This document shows, one piece after another, positions 43,371 through 54,110 of a stretch of DNA of 64,000 bases (position 1 is the stretch's first letter; each line of letters opens with the position of its first letter). The stretch is from Isoetes taiwanensis (taxonomy: Eukaryota; Streptophyta; Lycopodiopsida; Isoetales; Isoetaceae). The notes beneath the pieces were generated by a model, which was given only the letters and a program-made list of their open reading frames with translations, did not search any database and was not told where the DNA came from. The position numbers and the translations under genes were made by a program. Location: contig JAJEKV010000006.1 in assembly GCA_021234155.1 (NCBI GenBank), forward strand, positions 14,398,902 through 14,462,901, in the 5' to 3' direction.

Positions 43371-44430
43371 AGGCAGAGCTCTATGATTAGGGCCATCACA
43401 CATTCTGCTTGCACCGGTCGAGCCCGTGCTTCTATAATGGTCGAGTTTGGGGCCCTGGCTGCCTCTTTGGCGACTGAATAACTTAGAGCAGTGCGTAAGG
43501 CATTTTTGGCACGGGCGCCAGGGTGAAACCTTCACCCCCTATCGATTCTCGGCCAGAAAAATCGATTCTTGCCTTCACGGGCAGCCCTTGATAGACACAT
43601 CGCCTATTTTCAAAAAGTGGGTCGATGTTCTACTATCGCGACCGGCTTACGCCAGGCAATGGGGCTCGTGGCCCGTTGGAGGGGTAAGAGAGATCGCTGG
43701 TTCGCCGGATGGAACGTCGGTGAGCACAAAAGCGCGCGTGGACACAGAGGCCGATCGCGGACAAAATGCGCAGAGTACCGGACGCTTTGCTTCCTTGGCA
43801 AGGTCCGGGACCCCGGCGCTTCTAGTTCAGGTCAAAACGCCCATTACAAGGAGCACATCAACCCAGAAAGTTAGCCCGGGCCCGCAGCTCTACTGCGTTC
43901 CCGGTACCCACGAAAAGCGGACTCATTGCCTCCATTCGCGCACGGTGCCTACCATCTTCGCATCGAGAGGGGCGGTGGATTGGGGAGCCCCGCCAGGAGA
44001 GGCTCTGTCAGTGCTGTCAAACGAGTGTCATTGAGGATGAGTCTCACACTTTCCGAGTTGCCCAAAGATTCGGTCCGGTCCGGGCCGATCACGCCCCTTA
44101 CTATGGCCGGACTTGCCCCTACATTTGCTGATGAACACACCGTCACTACGTGCTCTGGGGTCGTACATTCAGGAGGTACTAGATCTGCGAGCTCACCTTT
44201 GCCCCCTCGCCTCGGCTGCCCACGATCCCGGCACTACTGATGCAAAGGCATGAGTGTATATATTTGGTGTTTTTGCATTACGTATATTAGAACGGTTTGT
44301 CGGCCAGGCTGATTGCTGCCACGTTTTTCCTCGAAAACCCTTCGGGGGGGGTTTTTAATCCGCAATGTCGCTTGTCGCTTTTTGTATTGGGTCCCATAGG
44401 CCCGATTGGTCTCCGTGGACGATAAAAATA
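43371..44430 (+). pseudogene. LINE ORF2 C-terminal region and 3' UTR
   Basis: Interrupted frames lead to the Cys-His motif RLCQCCQTSVIEDESHTF near 44000. The C-x2-C half and His remain, while the final Cys is lost or shifted. The stretch matches the truncated copy at 29690-30251 in sequence and in the 3' UTR boxes. Confidence 0.78.
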
Positions 44431-44519
44431 AATTCCTTCCTTCCTTCCTCCCTCCCCCTCCCTCCCTCCCTCCCTCCCTCCCTCCCTCCCTCCCTCCCTC
44501 CCTCCCTCCTTCCTTCCTT
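44431..44519. repeat. (TTCC)n(CTCC)n microsatellite at the LINE tail
   Basis: Starts directly after GATAAAAATAAA, where sister copies have CATTCTTATTCTT or (TATTC)n, so it is probably an evolved LINE tail. Confidence 0.9.
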
Positions 44520-45399
44520 AGGAGGATACCGTATTGAAAAGTAACGAATAGTATAACAATCAAAACTTTACTAATACATGTAGGGCAACCACAGACCTCT
44601 TCGATTCTGAAGAATACAAGCTTTTCAAAAATAACCACAAATTATGTTGAAGAAATAATCCCACAAATGTAGATCTTACAACTTCCAGATAGTGAAAAAT
44701 AATTGCATTATCCTATGCTTCTGCATTTATTTGTATCGCCTCATCTTAACATCCCATGCTTCCGGCATGCAATGGACACAACATTCCAAAAAGGACCTGT
44801 ATGTTTAGTGCATTGTTTTTGAGACATCTTTCTTTAAGTACGATATTGCAAGGACCAAATCTGAAACCTGCAACACAATGATTCATAAATTAGATATATG
44901 GAAGACACATTCTCTAACAACACAAATTAGAGCATAATATCTTCCGATATGAAGCTACATATTCTAAACGAGATGCACCCTGGACTACCTTGGTCGTTGG
45001 ATCCGTCGATCCTACGGCCCAGAATGTATGTTGGGGCCACTTCGTTTCGATTATGGTCATTCCTAATTGGGGGTGTCTATGATTTTGGAATACGGAATAC
45101 GAGTTCGACTAAGATTTTCAAATATGGAATAGAGGGACTCGAACCTCTATACGACTTTGCCTAAGGTTTTAGAATATGATATACGAGGCCTCGAACCTCT
45201 ACCAAGCAAGAAAGAAATAACAATCTTGTAAAGTTATTTATGTTTAATATGAAAATGGCATATTTCTTGTTTCCTTTAGAAAGTGTTGTATACATATTAT
45301 AATCTAGATAAAAACTCCAAAACACCTTTATGTTTTGCTAAAATTGCCAAAATACCCCTAGTTTTTAGGGTATATCAGTAGAAATGACCATAAGTTGCA
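44520..45399. other. No gene recognised; imperfect direct repeat near 45080-45210
   Basis: Two ~60-bp half-copies contain GGAATAGAGGGACTCGAACC and a diverged partner. The end of the stretch (45306-45370) resembles one arm of a MITE (GCCAAAATACCCCTA). Confidence 0.4.
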
Positions 45400-46070
45400 C
45401 TTGTTCAGGATCTTGGTGGAGGCCATTCTTCTATACAGGGCTGAGGTCTGGGTCAGTGATATCCCTTACCATCATGAATGACTTGCAGATGGTGTAGACT
45501 GGCTTCCTAGCATGAGCACTTGGGGTAAAATTCACGGTCCCATATCAGATTCTTCTGCAGAAGACAAGTCTCTTGCTACTTTCAGAAGATGGTCAGTATG
45601 GCCAATGCTCGTCTTTCCAACATTGATTACACCATGGCAATGGGTCCACAATGCTTGAAAGTTTACTGGAAGGAAAAATGAGCCAAATGGTTGTCTCCAT
45701 GGAATGTGCAGGAGCATAGGTGCATATATGTACAAACTGAAGAAGGTCATCATGGCTTAAGGCAATACCTCAACCTTTGCTTCCCTAGCAAGCTTTGTGA
45801 TGTTGATATCTTGGAACAAGTCAAGATAATACACTACCAGCCAAATAAATCCCAGGTCCACAATGCTACCTGTGTACACATTTGCCTATAAAGAAGTGCA
45901 AACAGATAGCTCCATTCGCACATCTATGTGTATCGCCTCAGAATTGAGATATGCATATGGATCTGGAAGGCAACATTCTTTGTCAATATTGCTAGTTGGG
46001 AGTTATTGGGGATAAGTGCCATACTCTTCAGAACTGCCTGGCATTTGACCATATTCGAGCATGCTATACT
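45400..46070 (+). mobile_element. LINE ORF2 C-terminal fragment
   Basis: Matches the LINE at 58577-60903 around its ILVEAILLYRAEVW-like segment and the GNTSTF stretch. It ends in a Cys-His motif read as CQYC-stop-LGVIGDKCHTLQNC (46000-46050). Multiple stops. It has no 3' UTR or tail and runs directly into the third Ty3 element. Confidence 0.75.
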
Positions 46071-46149
46071 GAGTGATCCCATCTAACCAACTGCTCCACT
46101 TGATATTGGACACGATTTTAGTGGGATTATTGGGATTGTCTCTTCAAGA

Positions 46150-47569
46150 AAGCAAAGAAGACAAGGTGCTCAGCAAGTTGCCGAAGCAAATAGCTAAGTT
46201 GATCACGGAATTCCACGATCTCTTTCCAGACGAGATCGAGCACCTCCCTCCTTACAGGGGAGTCGAGTGTGAGATAGCACTCGAACCGGGAACGAAGCCG
46301 ACAAGTAAGGCTCCATACAGAATGACGACGCAGGAGCTGACGGAGCTAAAGAAGCAATTATAGGAGTTGCTCGACCTAGGCTTCATTAGACCTAGCGTCT
46401 CGCCATTTGGAGCGCCCATTCTTTTTGTCAAGAAGAAGGATAGCAGTTTGAGGATGTGCATAGACTATAGGCAGTTGAACAAGCACACCATCAAGAACAA
46501 GTACGCGCTTCCCAGATCAGATGACTTGATGGATCAGCTTCAAAGGGCAAAGGTCTTCTCCAAAATCGACTTAAGGTCAGGCTATCATCAGATCCGGATA
46601 AAGGAAGAAGATATTCATAAAAACGCTTTCAGAACGCGGTACGGGCACTATGAATTCACGGTAATGCCTTTCGGCTTATCGAACGCCCCAGCAACGTTCA
46701 TGAGGCTCATGAACGACATCTTCAGGGACTTCTTAGACACCTTTGTGATAGTTTTCTTTGACGACATTTTTGTGTATAGCAGATCCCTTGAAGAGCACGT
46801 ACAACACTTAAGGAGAGTGCTAGAGAAGTTGAAGAGGCACCAGTTGTACGCCAAGTTGTCGAAGTGCCACTTCGCAACGGAGAAGGTGGAATACCTTGGT
46901 CATGTGATCTCAGCAGAAGGAATCTCGACGGATCCCGCCAAGATTGAAGCAGTGATTCAGTGGCCGGCACCGAAGAATGTCCATGAGGTCAGAAGTTTCC
47001 TCGGCCTAGCAAGGTACTACAGGAAGTTCGTGAAGAACTTTGCTAAGATAGCGGCCCCGCTAACAGACTTGACGAGGGCGGAGAAGGTGAAAGATTGGGC
47101 AGAGCATTGGCACAAGAAAGCCCAAGCAGGGTTTGAATTGTTGAAGGAAGCTTTAACAACCGCCCCAGTCTTAACCCTGCCGGACCCAGAGAAAGATAAG
47201 CTGGTAGCCACAGATGCGAGTAAGATAGCTATAGGTGCAGTGCTCATGCAAGAAGAGCGTGTGGTAGCGTATGATTCCAGGAAGATGAACGACGCCGAAA
47301 CGCGCTACCCCACCCATGATCAGGAATTGCTTGCGGTTGTCAAGTCATTAAGAATTTGGAGGCACTACCTCTTGGGAAGGAAGTTCCAATTGGATACAGA
47401 CCATCAGAGCCTCCAGTATGTATTCACGCAACCACATCTCAATTTGAGACAGCGAAGGTGGATGGAGTTCCTCGAAGAGTATGACTTTGAGATAGTCTAC
47501 AAGCCAGGGAAGCTCAATGTGGTAGCGGATGCGCTTTCAAGGCATCCCTTGACAACTAGAGTCCCTTGA
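46150..47569 (+). pseudogene. RT-RNase H of Ty3 family 3
   Basis: A near-continuous polyprotein segment. After a short N-terminal piece (AKLITEFHDLFPDEIEHLPP) and one TAG near 46362, a 400-residue frame runs unbroken. It has [54 protein letters not shown], the catalytic [27 protein letters not shown], RNase [17 protein letters not shown] and [11 protein letters not shown]. It ends ADALSRH, the usual RNase H terminus. Gag and protease are missing upstream, where it abuts a LINE fragment. This is the best preserved RT in the window. Downstream the element is split by an insertion. Confidence 0.93.
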
Positions 47570-47577
47570 CATCCGTT

Positions 47578-47662
47578 GGGCGTGGCTTGCTATGGCGATG
47601 GCGTGGCGATGGCGTGCTTGTTATGGCGTGCTTGCTATGGCGTGCTGGCGATGGCAAGCAGG
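47578..47662. repeat. Short GC-rich repeats at the insertion border
   Basis: Overlapping copies of TTGCTATGGCGTGC and GGCGATGGCGTG directly follow the RNase H end, where foreign DNA begins. Confidence 0.8.
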
Positions 47663-47741
47663 TTTTTTCTCCATTCTAGTTTTACCCTAAAAACAGGCTG
47701 GCAGCATTTCGGCCAGGATTTGATTCCCAAGGAGCTGGGCT

Positions 47742-49107
47742 TTGTTTGTCCTTCAAAGCTCTGTGAAATCGGAAGATTTAGTTTGTCCAAGAATTCGGTT
47801 TTTGTGTAACTATGGTGGTAAGGTCTTGCTCCTGCCTCCAGAGAATCATTTGAAATATGTTGGTGGGGAAGTGCGTATTCTTGTTGTTAATCGTGTTAAT
47901 CGTGATATCAGTTATCTTGAATTGATGAGCAAAGTAGCTAAGTATGTTGGGGATATTGTCTTGCTCAAGTATCAAATGCTTGAAGAAGATCTTGATGCCC
48001 TCATATCGATCCTGAAGTGAGGAAGACATGGAGAATATGATGGATGAATACGCAAGAATCCAAGCCAAACGGGCTCTTACGCACGGCTGAAAATATTTCT
48101 ATTTGTTCTTAACAAGCATCATGTGCCGATATGTTGGATGGCGTTTGAGCATTCAAGATTACGATTTCCTCCGGGTTACGGATCTCGGATTAGAAGGGGT
48201 TTATGCGCCAAATATTGTAACTAGATGTGCCGCAGACCGCCAATAAGTCATGGCATGGGTATGAAGAATTTTGCACCTCGGACTCATCCTTTTCATGAAG
48301 TGCGGGGTCCCAAATTGCGAGGCAAAGATTCGGGGAGCATTTAGGAAATGGGGTTCTGGGAATAGATAATTCTCTGCTTGGGACAGATATTCAGATGAGT
48401 CTCCTATGTAATGTGGATATAATAGCCCAAAACAAAATGGATATACTCCATTTATGGCACATCATAGGATGGAAGATGGGTTTGATTATGAAGAGCATAG
48501 TGATATGAGGTATGAGAACGAAAGAGAGAGACAAAAATGGGCAGGAGCATAGGTACAATCAAGCAGGCACATATTTGGAAAATGGATATAGAAGAAAGGA
48601 GGAGATGGCTCATCATATGAATCATGTGGATGGCAGAAACCAAAGCAGCCAACATCTGCAGAATAATTGCCATGCTTGTAATCACGAGTGTACATACAAC
48701 AACATACAACAGGCAAGGGAATGAGCATGGACATACAGATGCACCAAGATGTCATAAAGTTACTTTTCAGAGATCATTATCTCAGCAATACTATTCACCA
48801 CCAAGGATGAATATCACCAACATGCAAAGGTCTGCACACAAGTCCTGTTGCACTTTCTGCAATGGCGCCGTCCGAAGTCGCAGGCGGATGTGGCGTTGCC
48901 ACTGCTGTCACTGCGGGATTGCCACTGAGGCATCCGCAGAGGCCATACCAATATCAAGATCAGAAAATTCAACAGCAGCAGCAGCCTCAATTAAGGGCAG
49001 CAAGAATGCAGGTTCCAAATGGTGGTATTCCAAATGGAGTTTCAAATGGAGTTTCTTCTGCTAGGATGATCCCAGGCTACTGTAAATATAAGAAGGCGCT
49101 TTTGTAA
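47742..49107 (+). pseudogene. PB1-domain protein pseudogene (plant Raf-like kinase type N terminus)
   Basis: The frame 47742-48020 reads IRFLCNYGGKVLLLPPEN, KYVGGEVRILVV, ISYLELMSKVAK and LKYQMLEEDLDALISIL. This is a PB1 domain with the basic Lys of the first strand and the acidic OPCA segment, as in plant PB1-containing Raf-like MAPKKKs and related proteins, where PB1 drives protein pairing. A stop at 48018 is followed in another frame by EEDMENMMDEYARIQ, the normal continuation. Further pieces to 49107 are broken and rich in Gln and His, like the long linkers of such proteins. No introns are evident in the PB1 part, so it may be retroposed. It lies inside the Ty3 family 3 element. Confidence 0.68.
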
Positions 49108-49420
49108 GATTTGCACACGGACACGAACGACTTCCAGATAAGTTTTCTGTTTCATTTTCAATCAAGGCAATGACCAAATCCTGTTAGCTTGGGGTAGCAT
49201 ATATCTTGATTTCAAGACATTGCATTTAGTAAAGACATTTTCTGGCATGTTAGTCACTCTAATTTGCTCTCTACTTCTCTCTGGTTTGGAGATTTCTTTA
49301 GCTCTTAAGTTTATAAAAGAGATCAAATATTCCCAGTTTATATTCAAATATTTCACAGCGAAACGCAAAAAGATACAAGAAAGATGTATGGATACAATCT
49401 AATAAACAGGGAAAAGGAGA

Positions 49421-49870
49421 AGATGGTGCAAATAGGGAGAGGCGAAGTGATGGGACAGAGAGACGGACGTCTCCGCCATCCACCAGGACAGAGTGGGGTA
49501 ATTAGCCCACCGACTGGTGCCTTCCACTAAGCTACAGACACCAACCTATCCGGCCCTAGAGATACAACAACCACAAAGGATGGACGAAAGGAAACGAATA
49601 AACAAGGGAACCAGGAGTAGATGGTGCAAATAGGAGGAGGCAAAGCTATGGGACAGAGAGACGAACGTCTCCGCCATACACCAGGACAGAGTGGGAAATA
49701 GCCCAATGGCTGGTGCCTACCACTAAGCAACAGACATCAACTTCTCCGGCCCCATAAAATGAAAATGGAAAAACGGAGGTTGCCAAGTACGGGATAGTGG
49801 GAGACAACTCCCCAACCGTACACCAAGATAGTGAGGATCTAATCCTCCGATTGGTGCACCAAAGTCACAA
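49421..49870. repeat. Two ~198-bp tandem copies and a diverged third
   Basis: AGATGGTGCAAATAGG begins copies at 49421 and 49619, each with CGTCTCCGCCAT and CAGGACAGAGTGGG. A weaker third copy with CCAAGATAGTGAGG follows near 49770. They precede the LINE coding part and may be its 5' or linker region. Confidence 0.82.
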
Positions 49871-49879
49871 ACCCACTAT

Positions 49880-51148
49880 CAAAAGAACTAGAGGAAACCA
49901 CAGGGTACAGGTATTTGGGATATGACACACATGGTGGGGGGAAGTGGTCAAAAGGGGCAGACAACAGATCCCAAGCAGCGATAGGCAATTATTACATCAT
50001 GATGAATTACTGTAACAACGGCAGGATCACCAACTGGGAAATCAAAATATACCTATTTAGCACATTAGTAGCATCAACACAACTGTATGGATGTGAGACA
50101 TGGGGGCCAGATCTATCAGAGAAGAAATGGGAAAAACAGGAAGGAATACTGAGGCAATGGCACGGACAGGAATTCCAGGGGAAGGCAGGTACATCATTAG
50201 CAACAATCATATATGAAACAGGGGAAAAGCCAATGGAAGTGAGAGCATGGGAAAGAACAATCAGGTACCTAATAAAGGACAACAGTTATGGGAAAGAGGA
50301 CAAACTATCGTCATTGGCAATAGAGGAATCAGCAAAGCAACACATAGTAACAGGCAAGGGATGGTTTAACAAAGTGGCGAAGTGGACGGCAAACATGGGG
50401 ATGCAACTAAGCCATATTATACAAGCGGATGGATGGGACGAAGAATGGACAAACATGGCAATGAGGAGCTGGCTAGCACAGCACACATGGCCTAAAGCAG
50501 ACTGGCTACTGGGAGCCTTCAATCCAGGGGGACAGATAGGACATATCACATACAAAAGCAACATGTTGAATAGAAGCAACAGAGGAACGCTGGCTAGGTT
50601 CAGAATGGGGAGCCACGACCTCCGAATTGAGAAAGATAGATGGAGAAAAATAGATAGAGCAGAGCGAATATGTCGACTATGTGACTCAGGAAAAATAGAA
50701 GACGAAGCACATATGGTCAAGGAATGCCCGGTCTACACAGACATAAGGTCCAAATTTAACAAGGTCAGGTGGGATCTCCCACTCCCAGCAGACAAAGAAG
50801 AGACACTCACAGATGTAGCGAAAGCTATAAAAGAGATGATAATAAGACACCGGGGGGTGCACAAAGAGAGAGGGCTAATAATCTTGAGAAGCACTGTTGA
50901 GGCGAATCAGAGAGGCCCACAAAGTACAGTTCAAAACTGTTTATAACGATGCATTGTGTATGGCCAAGAAGCCAGCTATAAACACGATGCGGGTATTACA
51001 AAGAACAAGAGAAGCCCGCTAGATGGCTACATAAACCTATGCGTCTATTTGTTGGCAGCACCCTTTTTGGGAGCTCGCAGGATGCTACACAAGTCCGGGG
51101 GCCTCACGGCCTGAGGGACATTAATGTATATTCTATTCTATTCTATTT
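49880..51148 (+). mobile_element. LINE ORF2 C-terminal half with (TATTC)n tail
   Basis: An unbroken 343-residue frame (49915-50946) covers the segment downstream of RT: STLVASTQLYGCETWGPDLS, the usual 'ygcEtWg' landmark, then a helical region, and finally RICRLCDSGKIEDEAHMVKE followed by CPVY, a Cys-His motif (C-x2-C-x8-H-x4-C). A short 3' UTR and a tail of three TATTC units end at 51148. The endonuclease and RT are absent (5' truncation). The long open frame suggests a young insertion. It is not close to the LINE at 35196, so it represents another LINE family. Confidence 0.85.
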
Positions 51149-51149
51149 C

Positions 51150-52090
51150 GACGCTTTCCAGCGACTTCGGGAAGAAGATTGAAGAGTCCTTGCCAACAAG
51201 GAAGTATGGGCAAGCTTATGCAGGGAAGCAAGAACAGATAAGGAGCGGGAAGCCTTCAAAATTTTTAAGAAGAAAGGTAATCTCTTATACCATAAGAACA
51301 AGTTGTGCGTGCCCGAATCATCAGGTGTAAGGAAATTGATCCTCCACGACACGCACAACAGTCCAATAGCTGGCCATGCGGGATTCATGAAAACATATTT
51401 CAAAGTACGCAGCAGCTATTATTGGCCAGGAATGAAGAAGCAGGTAGCTCGATACATCAAGGAATGTCAGCTATGTCAGCAGACGAAGGCAGAGCAGCTT
51501 CGAATTCCAGGGGCATTGGAGCCATTAGCGGTGCCAAACGCTAAGTGGGAGGTGATCAGCATGGATTTCATAACTGGACTTCCAAGGACAGTAAGAGGGA
51601 AGGACGCCTTGATGGTAGTGGTCGACAAGTTGTCAAAGATGGCACATTTTGTGCCTTGCAGGACCACAGATACGACAATGGATACAGCGAAGCTCTTCAC
51701 CAAAGAAATTTTCAGGCTTCATGGCATGCCAAGAGAGATTATCTCCGATAGGGATCCGAAGTTCATGAGCGCCTTTTGGCAAGACCTCTTTGCGACCATT
51801 CGCATCGGTTATCCATGAGCACGGCTTATCATCCCCAGACGGATGGCCAAACGGAGTGGACCAACAGGATTTTGGAGGATATGCTACGAAACTATGTCTG
51901 GAACAAGCAAGGTATGTGGGAAGAATTTATTCACTTGGTGGAATTTGCCTATAATAGCACCAAGCAAGAATCATCCCAAATGTCGCCGTTTATGATCAAC
52001 TACGGCTATCAATGCCTAACTCCAGACACTTGGCACAATCCCGTGTCAAAAGTAGAGGTTTCGCAGCAGATGTTGTCCGATATGCAGTAG
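51150..52090 (+). pseudogene. Integrase of Ty3 family 3
   Basis: After the insertion the element resumes with SSDFGKKIEESLP. One frame on comes LILHDTHNSPIAGHAGFMKT, YYWPGMKKQVARYIKECQLC then QQTK (HHCC zinc site). The catalytic residues are D in SMDFITGLP, D in EIISDRDPKFMS and, after a frameshift near 51790, E in HPQTDGQTEWTN. EEFIHLVEFAYNSTKQ and SPFMINYGY follow. A TAG at 52088 interrupts the frame. Apart from these breaks the domain is very well preserved. Confidence 0.9.
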
Positions 52091-52093
52091 CTC

Positions 52094-52657
52094 GTGGAAG
52101 AAGTTCGAGGGTATCTCCTAGCAGCAAGGAGTCGACAAAAGAGCATCGCTGACAAGCATCGGACAACCAGAGAGTTCCAAGTTGGAGATGATGTATGGCT
52201 CAAGATCAAGGTAAAGCAGGCGAAGCTCCGCATCGGAAATTGCAAGAAGCTTGCTCCAAGGTGGGCTGGACCTTTCAGAATAGTCAAGAGAGTAGGTAAT
52301 CAATCCTACAAGTTAGATTTGCCAGCACACCTAAAGATTCATAAAGTCTTCCATGTGAGTTTATTGAAGAAGCATACTCCAAATCCAGACGAAGTCTTGG
52401 ACACTCCAACGTTGTTGGAAATGACGGAGGAGCAGCTGGAAATAGTTCCAGAGTTGATTCTTGATAAAGCCTTCAAGAAAACGAGGAGATCAGAGTTTCT
52501 CCAATACTTGGTCAAGTGGAAACACTTGCCAGTGGAAGACGCGACATGGGTACTTAAGAAAGATCTAGTAAAGCAGTACCCACAGTTTATGGAGCAATGG
52601 GACGGCAAGGTCATCTCCGAAGAAATCGGCTCAGGCATGTCGATTTGTGTAGATTAA
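52094..52657 (+). CDS. Integrase C-terminal domain plus chromodomain, Ty3 family 3
   Basis: A 187-residue open frame. EVRGYLLAARSRQKSIADKH, then VGDDVWLKIK and RWAGPFRIVKRVGNQSYKL form the integrase C-terminal barrel, and KIHKVFHVSLLKKH is the usual GPY/F-associated ending. The chromodomain reads EFLQYLVKWKHLPVEDATWV with helix KQYPQFMEQW. It is the last part of the pol polyprotein, separated from the rest only by the TAG at 52088. Confidence 0.88.
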   Translation: MEEVRGYLLAARSRQKSIADKHRTTREFQVGDDVWLKIKVKQAKLRIGNCKKLAPRWAGPFRIVKRVGNQSYKLDLPAHLKIHKVFHVSLLKKHTPNPDEVLDTPTLLEMTEEQLEIVPELILDKAFKKTRRSEFLQYLVKWKHLPVEDATWVLKKDLVKQYPQFMEQWDGKVISEEIGSGMSICVD

Positions 52658-52682
52658 TTCTATGTGTAGTTAAGATTAATCT

Positions 52683-52719
52683 ACGCATGCAACCTATGCT
52701 AGGTATGGGTTGCATGCGT
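52683..52719. other. Perfect 12-bp hairpin after the Ty3 stop
   Basis: ACGCATGCAACC (52683-52694) pairs with GGTTGCATGCGT (52708-52719) over a 13-base loop, just 3' of the chromodomain stop. It could be a processing or terminator-like element of the transcript, or chance. Confidence 0.75.
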
Positions 52720-53435
52720 TATTACCGATGATGAGACCACTGCGGTGATCTCTAGGGCGTGGTGTAATGTCGATGTAGGCATGACCGCGTTTCCGCTTGG
52801 ATGAGTGGAAGGTAGATTAGAAAGTCTACTTCTGTTCCACGGAAGTAGACGACCTCGAGAGAAAGGAGGTCATTGAGGAATGCATTGATAGGAAAAGCAC
52901 CTCTAGCCCCATATATGCTTTGATAGGAGGAATCTGGCCTTCACGCCCCATATACGGGAAGGACCTATCCTCCACGCTGGGCAACTAGGGTGTAGGCATG
53001 AGCGGCATATAGGCGCTGTCTCCACGGCCATAATGGAAGATTCACCCTCTTCCTACGCCGGGAGATTAGCCATGCATCCATGTAGATAGCTGGGGTAGTC
53101 ACCATATAACCAAAATTTTATTAATAATTAAAGGGTACTAACGTAGTGTCGACCTGCAGGCCAATAGAGCGCTCCGGAGGGCAAGGAGGTCGAGCTACGA
53201 AGACTTGCAACACAAATTTTGTTAGAATGTGTTGCAAGGAATGAAGAGTACCTCGAACGCTAATTATATATATGAAATACTAAAATTTTGATAAACTAAA
53301 TTGTCGTGATAAGTAAATTATAGAGTAACGTATTTTAATGATGTTACGAATTGATAAGTTATTTCATAAGATAATGGCGTAATAATGTTCCAAAAATATT
53401 ACCCTAAGGTAATCTTAACAAATGTGTAAGTATTA
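52720..53435. other. Non-coding 3' region of Ty3 family 3 and flank
   Basis: Contains repeated CCCCATATA(C/T)G boxes near 52907 and 52958. Base use turns AT-rich from about 53230, probably where the element ends. Confidence 0.4.
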
Positions 53436-53480
53436 TCCTATATTATAAAATTATAGTGTATGTCTGTCTTGAATGGCGCC
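53436..53480 (+). other. Helitron-type 5' terminus (isolated)
   Basis: After A at 53435 comes TCCTATATTATAAAATTATAG, close to the TCTTATATTATAATG starts of the other Helitrons, and ~37 bases in comes GCGCCCTAGAT comparable with their GAGCCCTAGAT. No 3' terminus was found before the Ty3 copy at 55629, so the element may be truncated. Confidence 0.5.
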
Positions 53481-53704
53481 CTAGATTAGGCGGCTGAAAT
53501 TCTGCCAGGCCACGTGGCATCATGTGCATCGTTTGCTCTAGGTTAAGCTTGGCTACGGCGTAAGCTTGGCTATGGCAGAATGGATTGAAGCATTGGGGCT
53601 GCAAGGCAGAGTCTTGATTTAAATTTGCCGAAAATTGAGAACTATAAAATGGATTAATCCGGCTCCATCTATGTCATAGTAGAGCCCATTGATTCTGCAG
53701 GGAG

Positions 53705-54110
53705 GTGAGTTTGATCCAAAAATGGCAGATATTTTCATTTTCGATGTTCCTTAAGGTGTTCTTGCTTACGGAGTTTTCAGCACTGCATGCCAATTTCTTC
53801 AAGGGCAACCGGTTCAAACCGGTTTCTCCCACTCTTAGTTTAGGTCGTCGTCAAATTGTCCTCATGTTCTTAGCAGCTATGGCGGAGCTTTGTAATGGGC
53901 TTGCAAAAAACTGCTGGCGGCCATTCTTGCAGGTCTTTCCTGAAGCTATCTATGGCTGGAAGAGCATCATATGATGCTGCTGGGATCGCTTTAGGCTGTG
54001 GCCTAACTTCCTCTGTGGACACCAAGGAATACATGCACTGAGCCCCAATGCAATTGTGGTTCTGTGGAGCTTCAGCCAGCCCTCGAACAGTTATTAGGTA
54101 AGTGTAGATC
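53705..54110 (+). other. Possible captured exon, unrecognised
   Basis: A 53705-53974 frame (89 residues, FKPVSPTLSLGRRQ, LFLAAMAEL-like) resembles the N terminus of an organelle-targeted protein. A strong donor TTATTAG|GTAAGTG follows at 54101. Frames are interrupted between them and I do not recognise the protein. Its position just inside a Helitron-type 5' end fits gene capture. Confidence 0.3.

Larger units (their letters stand above)
35196..44519 (+). mobile_element. LINE with EN and RT, split by a Ty3 insertion
   Basis: A 5'-truncated LINE in two parts, 35196-36076 and 42104-44519. The first codes for the AP-like endonuclease, the second for RT, the C-terminal Cys-His motif and the 3' end. 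Removing the Ty3 element at 36077-42099 and one CCAC restores the reading across the join (LQA then TQYRAHLKE). The 3' UTR contains AACCCTTCGGGG and GGTCTCCGTGGACGATAAAA. The tail is an unusual TTCC/CTCC microsatellite (44431-44519) in place of (TATTC)n. Several frameshifts make it inactive. Confidence 0.9.
46071..53250 (+). mobile_element. 5'-truncated Ty3 chromovirus (family 3), split by an insertion
   Basis: RT-RNase H (46150-47569) and integrase-chromodomain (51150-52657) are on the same strand and in frame order, separated by 3.6 kb of foreign DNA (47571-51148). No 5' LTR, gag or protease is present. The 3' side (52658-53250) is non-coding, but without a second LTR its border cannot be fixed. 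Confidence 0.85.

Noticed and set aside
45115..45200. tRNA T-arm-like strings (reverse complement of GGGACTCGAACCTCT and a partner)
   Set aside because: Two half-copies of a direct repeat each show a B-box-like string, but no D-arm, anticodon arm or paired acceptor stem can be drawn around either. Not called as tRNA.
52658..53250. 3' LTR of Ty3 family 3
   Set aside because: No second copy exists in the window and no convincing polypurine tract plus TG start was found, so no LTR border is claimed.
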